From Spirochaetaceae bacterium (lineage in GTDB: Bacteria > Spirochaetota > Spirochaetia > Treponematales > Breznakiellaceae): a stretch of 11,121 nucleotides of DNA. The stretch is from NCBI GenBank assembly GCA_031265015.1, contig JAISDG010000194.1, forward strand, positions 1 to 11,121, read 5' to 3'. The number at the start of each line of letters is the position of its first letter. Position 1 is the first letter of the stretch. The position numbers and the translations under genes are program-made. Under the pieces are notes generated by a model. That model searched no databases, was not told the DNA's origin, and saw only the letters and a list, made by a program, of their open reading frames with translations. Positions 5,986 through 11,121 of this stretch are shown piece after piece.

Positions 5986-7562
5986 AAACCGGAAAAATCG
6001 AAACCTCCGCGGCGCCCGGAACAAACGAAACGGTACGGAACATCATCATATTTGACACCACCCTCCGGGACGGTGAACAGGCCCCGGGCTGCAGCATGAA
6101 TCCCCGGGAAAAACTTGAAGTAGCCCGGCGGCTGGAAAAACTCGGAGTGGATGTGATAGAAGCGGGATTTCCCGCTTCCAGTCCCGGGGATCTGGAGTCG
6201 GTCAAAGCCATTGCGGAGATCGTTAAAGACAGTACCGTGGCGGGCCTGTGCCGGTCCCTGGAAAAGGACATTGACGCCGGACGGGAAGCCCTTAAAAAAG
6301 CGGTTTGTCCCCGGATCCACATTTTTCTTGCCACCAGTCCCGTCCACATGAAGTGGAAACTCAAAATGACCGAAGATCAGGTCCTGGAACAGACGGCGGC
6401 CGCGGTGAGGTACGCGAAAAAATTCTGTTCCGACATAGAGTTTTCCGCGGAGGACGCGTTCCGCAGCGATCCCGGTTTTGTCTGTGCCGTTTTCGGCGCG
6501 GCAATCAAAGCCGGGGCTTTAACGGTTAATTTTCCCGATACCGTAGGGTACGCCATGCCCGGCGAATTCGGCGAACGGATCCGCTACGTCAGGGACCATA
6601 CGCCGGGAATGGAAAAGGCCCGGCTGTCGGTCCATTGTCACAACGACCTGGGACTCGCGGTGGCGAACAGCCTGGCCGCTATCGTCAGCGGAGCGGACCA
6701 GGCGGAATGTACCCTGAACGGCATCGGCGAGCGGGCGGGGAACGCTTCGCTGGAAGAAATCGTCATGTCCCTCCGGCTCCGGAAGGAATCCCTCAAGGCG
6801 GATACCCGGATCGACGCCACCCAGATTTACGGCGCCAGCCGCCTGGTAAGCCAGGTGACGGGGGTAAAGGTTCAGCCCAACAAAGCCATCGTGGGGGAAA
6901 ACGCTTTTGTCCACGAGGCGGGAATCCATCAGCACGGGGTCATGGCCAACCGGGAAACCTACGAAATCATGACCCCCGAATCGGTGGGCATTTCCAAAAA
7001 CCAGATGATCCTGGGCAAACACTCGGGCCGCCATGCCTTCGAGGACCGGTTAAAACTGCTGGGCTTTTCCGTGGACGGGGAAACCATGGAAAAGATCTTT
7101 GCCGAATTCAAGGACCTCGCGGACAAAAAGAAGACCGTCAGCGACCGGGACATCGAAGCCCTGGTGATGGGCGCGGCCGCGGCGCCGGAAACCTGGAAGC
7201 TGGATCACTGGGCGGTGAATACCGGCAGCGCCCTGGGGGCCAGCGGCACCATCCGGCTGCAGCACAAAGACGGCGCGTACCGGAAGCTTGTTTCCCTGGG
7301 GGATGGCCCCATTGATTCGATCTACAAGGCGATCAACCAGATTATCGGCAGGGAGCCGGAACTGGAACTCTACGAGATCGGGGCGATTACCGGGGGCTCC
7401 GCCAGCCAGGGCGAAACCATGGTAAAGATAGTCTGGGACGACAGGCGCTACAACGGCCGGGGCGTTTCCACCGATGTGATTGAATCTTCCATTAAAGCCT
7501 ATCTTGCCGCGGTGAACGCCATGGAATACGAGCTTGCGCGGCAGACCGGCAGTAACGAGTAA
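5982..7562 (+). CDS. leuA: 2-isopropylmalate synthase
   Basis: Condenses acetyl-CoA with 2-oxoisovalerate to give 2-isopropylmalate, the committed step of leucine synthesis in the cytoplasm. The 526 residues show the HMGL-like TIM barrel: FDTTLRDGEQ (R29, metal ligand D30), the metal pair in HCHND (H218, H220), and GIGERAGNASLEE, the usual LeuA segment after it. FVHEAGIHQHGVMANRETYE and LGKHSGRHAF mark the linker region. The C-terminal part (about 395-515) is the LeuA allosteric dimer domain through which leucine normally inhibits. About 20 residues before the barrel form an unremarkable polar extension. The ATG at 5982 overlaps the ilvH stop (ATGA), with GAAGGG (5971-5976) upstream. The cimA start follows 3 bp after the stop. 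It is told apart from cimA by HCHND and the full LeuA signatures. Confidence 0.96.
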   Translation: MKTGKIETSAAPGTNETVRNIIIFDTTLRDGEQAPGCSMNPREKLEVARRLEKLGVDVIEAGFPASSPGDLESVKAIAEIVKDSTVAGLCRSLEKDIDAGREALKKAVCPRIHIFLATSPVHMKWKLKMTEDQVLEQTAAAVRYAKKFCSDIEFSAEDAFRSDPGFVCAVFGAAIKAGALTVNFPDTVGYAMPGEFGERIRYVRDHTPGMEKARLSVHCHNDLGLAVANSLAAIVSGADQAECTLNGIGERAGNASLEEIVMSLRLRKESLKADTRIDATQIYGASRLVSQVTGVKVQPNKAIVGENAFVHEAGIHQHGVMANRETYEIMTPESVGISKNQMILGKHSGRHAFEDRLKLLGFSVDGETMEKIFAEFKDLADKKKTVSDRDIEALVMGAAAAPETWKLDHWAVNTGSALGASGTIRLQHKDGAYRKLVSLGDGPIDSIYKAINQIIGREPELELYEIGAITGGSASQGETMVKIVWDDRRYNGRGVSTDVIESSIKAYLAAVNAMEYELARQTGSNE

Positions 7563-7565
7563 CGA

Positions 7566-9188
7566 ATGGATAAAACGGTAGAAGTTCTTGACACCACCCT
7601 TCGGGACGGCGCCCAGGGCGAGGGGATAGCTTTTTCCGTTCAGGATAAACTCGCCGTGGTCCGCTCCCTGGACGAACTGGGGGTAGCCTGGATAGAAGCG
7701 GGAAACCCCGGCAGCAATCCCAAGGATGCCGATTTTTTTGCCCTGGCCGAAAGCCTGAAACTGGAACAGGCAAAACTCTGCGCCTTCGGCCCTACGAAAA
7801 AGCCCGGGGGGAAAGCCGCGGATGATCCCCAGCTCCAAAGCCTCCTGGCGGCAAACACTCCCGGAGTAGTGATCTTCGGCAAAAGCTGGGATCTCCATGT
7901 CGCGGAAGTACTGCGGGTGAGCCTTGAAGAGAATCTCGCCATGATCGGCGAAACCATCGCCTTCCTTGTTTCCCGGGGAAAGAACGTTTTTTTTGACGCG
8001 GAACATTTTTTTGACGGCTGGAAAGCGAATGCCGGCTATGCCCAGGCTGCGGTACAAACCGCCCGGGAAGCCGGCGCTTTCCGGATTGTCCTGTGCGATA
8101 CCAACGGAGGCTCCTTTCCCAAAGAAATTACCGCCGGAGTGGAAGCCGCCGCCGCCTGCCTTGCCGGGAAAGAAACGGCCGGGGCCTTGCCGCCCTTTCT
8201 GCTTGGGATCCATACCCACAATGACGCGGGGCTTGCCGCCGCCTCCTCTATTGCCGCGGTAGAAGCGGGATGCCGTCATGTACAGGGAACCCTGGTGGGT
8301 TTTGGGGAGCGTTGCGGGAATACCTGCCTGGCGGCCCTGCTGCCAAGCCTGTGCCTGAAGATGGGCTTTTCCTGCCTGCCCCGGGGAAAGCTTGAGCGGA
8401 TTTCCGAAATTACCCGCCGGGTAGCGGAAATCGCCAATGTGTCCGTGCCGGGCGACATGCCCTACGTAGGTTCCTCCGCCTTTTCTCACAAGGGGGGAAT
8501 GCACAGCGACGGGGTCCTTAAGGTACGCAGATCTTTTGAGCATATTGATCCTTCCCTGGTGGGAAACAACCGCCATCTTTTGATGAGCGAAGTAGGGGGC
8601 CGTTCCGCCATTGCCGAGCGAATAAAAAAGATCGACCCCGCTATCACCAGGGAACATCCGGTGGTGGCCCAGCTGGCGAAAAAACTTAAAACCATGGAAG
8701 CTTCGGGCTGGGCCTTTGAAGGAGCGGACGCGAGCTTTGAACTTCTGGTACGCCGGGAGCTGGGGCGTTACAAACCCCTCTTTACGATCCTTGCCTACCG
8801 GGTGATGAGCGAACACCCCACGGGAGCATCCATCGCCTGTTCCCACGCGTGGGCCAAGGTATGGGTAGACGGCCAGGATGAAATCGCCGCGGCCGAAGGG
8901 GACGGCCCGGTCAACGCCCTGGACGGGGCCCTCCGCCGGGCGCTGCTCCGGTTTTACCCGGAGCTGGAGCATGTCCGGCTGACGGACTACAAGGTCCGGG
9001 TCATTGACGGCAGGGCGGCCACCGCCGCCAAGGTCCGGGTTCTTATCGAATCCACCGACGGCCCCAACAGCTGGACTACCCTGGGGGTCTCGGAGGACAT
9101 TATCGACGCCAGCCGCGCCGCCCTGGTGGATTCCATCGAGTTCAAACTGATAGGCGACACAGAACGGAAGTTTAAAACCTATTTGTAG
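7566..9188 (+). CDS. cimA: (R)-citramalate synthase
   Basis: Condenses pyruvate with acetyl-CoA to give (R)-citramalate, the entry to threonine-independent isoleucine synthesis; the following steps are shared with the leucine enzymes LeuCD and LeuB. The 540-residue protein has VLDTTLRDGAQGEG near its N-terminus (R13, metal ligand D14), the metal pair in HTHNDAG (H216, H218), and GFGERCGNTCLAALLPSL. The SAFSHKGGMHSDGV segment and the long C-terminal dimer/regulatory domain (about 400-540) are typical of the CimA branch rather than LeuA; isoleucine is the usual feedback inhibitor. The start is the ATG at 7566, only 3 bp after leuA, with no strong ribosome-binding site, so translation probably depends on coupling. 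It is the last gene of the operon. CimA is known biochemically from the spirochaete Leptospira, in line with the proposed host phylum. Confidence 0.95.
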   Translation: MDKTVEVLDTTLRDGAQGEGIAFSVQDKLAVVRSLDELGVAWIEAGNPGSNPKDADFFALAESLKLEQAKLCAFGPTKKPGGKAADDPQLQSLLAANTPGVVIFGKSWDLHVAEVLRVSLEENLAMIGETIAFLVSRGKNVFFDAEHFFDGWKANAGYAQAAVQTAREAGAFRIVLCDTNGGSFPKEITAGVEAAAACLAGKETAGALPPFLLGIHTHNDAGLAAASSIAAVEAGCRHVQGTLVGFGERCGNTCLAALLPSLCLKMGFSCLPRGKLERISEITRRVAEIANVSVPGDMPYVGSSAFSHKGGMHSDGVLKVRRSFEHIDPSLVGNNRHLLMSEVGGRSAIAERIKKIDPAITREHPVVAQLAKKLKTMEASGWAFEGADASFELLVRRELGRYKPLFTILAYRVMSEHPTGASIACSHAWAKVWVDGQDEIAAAEGDGPVNALDGALRRALLRFYPELEHVRLTDYKVRVIDGRAATAAKVRVLIESTDGPNSWTTLGVSEDIIDASRAALVDSIEFKLIGDTERKFKTYL

Positions 9189-9226
9189 AGACGCTTGTCG
9201 TTTTTCGCCGGACATCCCCAGCCACG

Positions 9227-9251
9227 GCAGAGACAGGTGGACCGTGTCTGC
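9227..9251. other. Imperfect hairpin between convergent cimA and lipoprotein gene
   Basis: In the 84-bp gap, AGACA-GG (9231-9237) can pair with CC-g-TGTCT (9242-9249) around a TGGA loop, and an outer GC pair (9227-9228 with 9250-9251) adds to it. No T-run follows on either strand, so it is at best a weak or Rho-assisted termination signal. Nothing else is recognisable in the gap. Confidence 0.3.
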
Positions 9252-9272
9252 GAAATGATATGCTCAAAACGC

Positions 9273-10403
9273 CTATTCCCCGGCTGGGTTTGAAGCAGCT
9301 GGCGCTTCGGGCAAAATACGATATTCCGGGTATCGTTTTCCCTCACGAAAATCTACCGCAACGCTTACTATATCACCTTTTTTAATAGAAGAACTGAAAG
9401 CATAATACAAATGCCCGTCGGGGGCAGTTGCTTTAGTATCTATATCTATTCCGTTCTCCAGGAGTACTTTTGCCGTCTCCTTGTTACCGTTCATCGACGC
9501 TATAAACAATAAGGTCATGCCGGAATAATACCCGTTGTCATATCGTTTTCCGTTTGGGTCTTTCAGGTACGGCAGCAGTTTCATCATTAAATAGGGGTTC
9601 CCGCTTTCCGCCGCATAGCAATATATATCCCATCCATCGGGATCGGCGTGATCCGGCGACACCGCCCCCTTTTCTATATACGGCATAAGCAGATCGTCAT
9701 ACCCGCCGCCCGCCAAAAGCAAAAACTCAGACTGCCATACCTTGCCGTAATCTTCATCCCATTCACGAAAACCAAGCGGGTCGTAGTTAAAATCTATCCG
9801 TACCAGTTCCGCGGAGGGTTCAATGCCAAATTCAAACAACAGGTCAACCACATCCCGCAGCTCATTGTAATTCAGCGCAAGCAATAACGGCGTCAGTCCG
9901 TTCTCTCCCCGAAAGTACATATCGGCGCCGTTTTCCAGTAATATCCGTACTGATGCAAGGGCTTCATTTTTTCGATCGGGCCTGGCATATACGAGTTGTA
10001 TATAATACATCAGCAAATTCGCGTTCGGCTCCACAATCGCGTTAACGTTTGCTCCATACGCAATCAGCTTTTTTGCCGATTCGGGTTCATCCCAGGTACT
10101 CGCCAGGGGGAAACTATATTTAAGTCCGATCAATGAATCATTATCTTTGAATAACGATTTAAGAGTATAGGTATAATTCGGATCCGCGCCGCGCCCAAGA
10201 AGATAATTCAGGGAATCAGAGTTATATTCAGCCGCATAAATTATTGAATCCCCAATATTAATTCCGCGATCCAGGCATAGTTGCATTGTTTCTATGTCCC
10301 CGGCCACCACCGCTTCAATATAAGCATTTTCGTCATAAACTTTTTCTTTTTTACAGCCCGGTACCAGCGCCAGTATCAGCAGGATGCCTATTTTTATCTT
10401 CAT
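9273..10403 (-). CDS. Ankyrin-repeat lipoprotein
   Basis: A 376-residue putative lipoprotein. The N-terminus is a lysine-flanked hydrophobic signal (residues 2-16) ending in LVPGC, so C17 would be lipidated; the following KKEK may influence sorting. The mature part has ankyrin-like repeats, clearest around 27-48, 151-180 (ILLENGAD, then GLTPLLLALN) and 295-322 (MTLLFIASMNGN, then AKVLLENGIDID). A less regular central block (about 190-285) contains NYDPLGF and EWDEDYG. Ankyrin repeats bind proteins; the partner is unknown. The ATG at 10401-10403 has a very strong AGGAGGAG (10408-10415). That site contains the stop codon of the small upstream ORF, so coupling is likely. Over half of the last 180 residues match the partial gene at the right edge, indicating tandem duplication. 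Base composition is more AT-rich than the operons to the left. Immunity-type or surface roles are possible but unproven. Confidence 0.85.
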   Translation of the reverse strand: MKIKIGILLILALVPGCKKEKVYDENAYIEAVVAGDIETMQLCLDRGINIGDSIIYAAEYNSDSLNYLLGRGADPNYTYTLKSLFKDNDSLIGLKYSFPLASTWDEPESAKKLIAYGANVNAIVEPNANLLMYYIQLVYARPDRKNEALASVRILLENGADMYFRGENGLTPLLLALNYNELRDVVDLLFEFGIEPSAELVRIDFNYDPLGFREWDEDYGKVWQSEFLLLAGGGYDDLLMPYIEKGAVSPDHADPDGWDIYCYAAESGNPYLMMKLLPYLKDPNGKRYDNGYYSGMTLLFIASMNGNKETAKVLLENGIDIDTKATAPDGHLYYAFSSSIKKGDIVSVAVDFREGKRYPEYRILPEAPAASNPAGE

Positions 10404-10413
10404 ACTTCTCCTC

Positions 10414-10539
10414 CTACAATCCTGTGTCCAATGTTGTCGCTCTTATCCTGTTATAGTTTTTTAGTATCAGCGGATCTGTACTTTTTCCGTCCGGATCGTT
10501 GTCGGAAACAATGCCAAGAATCGGCTGATATTCAGCCAT
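10414..10539 (-). CDS. Small ORF (41 aa) between the two ankyrin genes, DxDxDG motif
   Basis: An unrecognised 41-codon ORF. An AGGAGG (10546-10551) lies exactly 6 nt before the ATG (10537-10539), and an in-frame TAA lies a few codons upstream, so the start is well fixed. The TAG (10414-10416) falls within the AGGAGGAG of the lipoprotein gene 10 nt before its ATG, the usual layout of coupled genes. Residues 13-22 read DNDPDGKSTD, a DxDxDGxxxD loop like those of short calcium-binding motifs. The following LILKNY has the spacing of the helix after a dockerin-type loop. There is no signal peptide or membrane segment. It might be a real small protein, a leader peptide that sets lipoprotein translation, or the relic of a larger gene. 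Confidence 0.5.
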   Translation of the reverse strand: MAEYQPILGIVSDNDPDGKSTDPLILKNYNRIRATTLDTGL

Positions 10540-10590
10540 GCGGAGCCTCCTGGGGTTTACTTAGGACAAGAAACCGTTTTTTGAAAACCT

Positions 10591-11121
10591 CTACCGCTCT
10601 ACTCTGTACTGGGGATACCGTTCGCCCTTTTCATAACCAGATATTGCCAAGTCAACTCCAAATTGTCTTCCCGCTATGTCAACCGGACTCCCATCCCGAT
10701 GGTAAACGATTAGTCCGCTGCTTGTATCTATGCCGTTCTCCAAAAGTACCTTCGCCGTTTCTTCATTATCGTTCGCGGCCGCTACATGCAGCAGCGAAAG
10801 ATTAAGTAAATCCCCCATCCTGTACCGTTTTGAATTGACATTGGGAAGATATTTTAACAGGGCAACCATCATCCACGGATCGCCCCCCTCCGCCGCCCAG
10901 TAGTACATGTCGTGCCCGTCGGGGGTCGCGTGATCTGGCGTTACCACTCCTTTTTCTATATACGGTATCAGTATGTCGTGATATCCGCAGCTTGCCAACA
11001 GTAAAAATTCATCCTGCCAGACAACGCCGTATTCCTCATCCCATTCCTTAAACCCCAAAGGATCGTAGTTAAAATCAACGCGTACCGGTTTGGCGGAAGG
11101 GACGGCCCCGAACTCAAGCAG
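10591..11121 (-). CDS. Ankyrin-repeat protein, partial (5' end beyond window), paralogue of the neighbouring lipoprotein
   Basis: The last 176 codons of a gene that enters from the right edge; the frame is open to base 11121 and the stop is TAG at 10591-10593. An in-frame TTG at 11058 could be mistaken for a start, but the paralogous sequence continues upstream through VRVDFNYDP to the edge. Aligned by eye with the lipoprotein at 9273-10403, it shares EWDEEYG, EFLLLA, PYIEKG, PDHA, ETAKVLLENGID and a C-terminal GERYPQYR against GKRYPEYR. The ankyrin-like unit is clearest at LSLLHVAAANDNEETAKVLL. By homology the missing N-terminus probably has a lipoprotein signal. It precedes the 41-codon ORF by 51 bp on the same strand, so all three may form one transcript. 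Function is unknown. Confidence 0.82.
   Translation of the reverse strand: MLEFGAVPSAKPVRVDFNYDPLGFKEWDEEYGVVWQDEFLLLASCGYHDILIPYIEKGVVTPDHATPDGHDMYYWAAEGGDPWMMVALLKYLPNVNSKRYRMGDLLNLSLLHVAAANDNEETAKVLLENGIDTSSGLIVYHRDGSPVDIAGRQFGVDLAISGYEKGERYPQYRVER

Noticed and set aside
7050..9215. A 721-codon open frame on the - strand antisense to leuA and cimA
   Set aside because: It mirrors the codon bias of the GC-rich sense genes, shows no recognisable domain, and lies opposite two unmistakable enzymes.
9189..9272. A strong intrinsic terminator after cimA
   Set aside because: Only an imperfect hairpin without a T-tract is present; listed as a low-confidence structure instead.
10451..10462. A TATAAC -10-like box on the - strand upstream of the lipoprotein gene
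   Set aside because: No acceptable -35 at 16-19 bp, and the box lies inside the small ORF.
11056..11058. TTG at 11058 as the start of the right-edge ankyrin gene
   Set aside because: The frame stays open to the edge and the sequence upstream still aligns with the paralogue.

Overview
The window looks like chromosomal DNA of a GC-rich anaerobic spirochaete, most likely a treponeme of the termite-gut type. This assignment is an inference from gene content: a sensory [FeFe]-hydrogenase-like kinase, a single-domain RRM protein, citramalate synthase, and M15 peptidases and lipoproteins. No rRNA or other phylogenetic marker is present. The left 9.2 kb is compact and GC-rich, with gene overlaps of the ATGA and GTGA kind. 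The right 1.9 kb is visibly more AT-rich.

Region 1 (1-4094, + strand). The 3' part of a VanY-type (M15B) D,D-carboxypeptidase gene overlaps by 4 bp a gene for a 1109-residue sensor. The sensor reads, in order: two ferredoxin clusters, a degenerate [FeFe]-hydrogenase H domain, another 4Fe-4S domain, GAF, histidine kinase, a pseudo-receiver and an intact receiver. It is probably a soluble redox or H2-responsive hybrid kinase that feeds a phosphorelay encoded elsewhere.

Region 2 (4095-4594). A small RRM RNA-binding protein gene lies on the - strand, convergent with the sensor gene. Its 5' UTR appears to carry a long hairpin that ends directly at the Shine-Dalgarno sequence. It is divergent from region 3. 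The two candidate promoters overlap at their -35 boxes, and the + strand one is so close to its ATG that the mRNA may be leaderless.

Region 3 (4595-9188, + strand). This is one tight operon: an exported M15 peptidase with zinc motifs of the M15C/CwlK kind, then ilvH/N (acetolactate synthase regulatory subunit), leuA (2-isopropylmalate synthase) and cimA (citramalate synthase). The last three commit carbon to leucine and, through the threonine-independent citramalate route, to isoleucine. The catalytic acetolactate synthase subunit and the later pathway enzymes are not in the window.

Region 4 (9189-11121, - strand). Two closely related ankyrin-like proteins lie in tandem; the upstream one runs off the window and the downstream one is a lipoprotein. 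Between them is a 41-codon ORF with an excellent ribosome-binding site. Its stop codon lies inside the lipoprotein gene's Shine-Dalgarno sequence, and its product has a DxDxDG calcium-loop-like motif. This cassette is the least explained part of the window.

No tRNA, rRNA, CRISPR array, insertion sequence or phage gene was seen.
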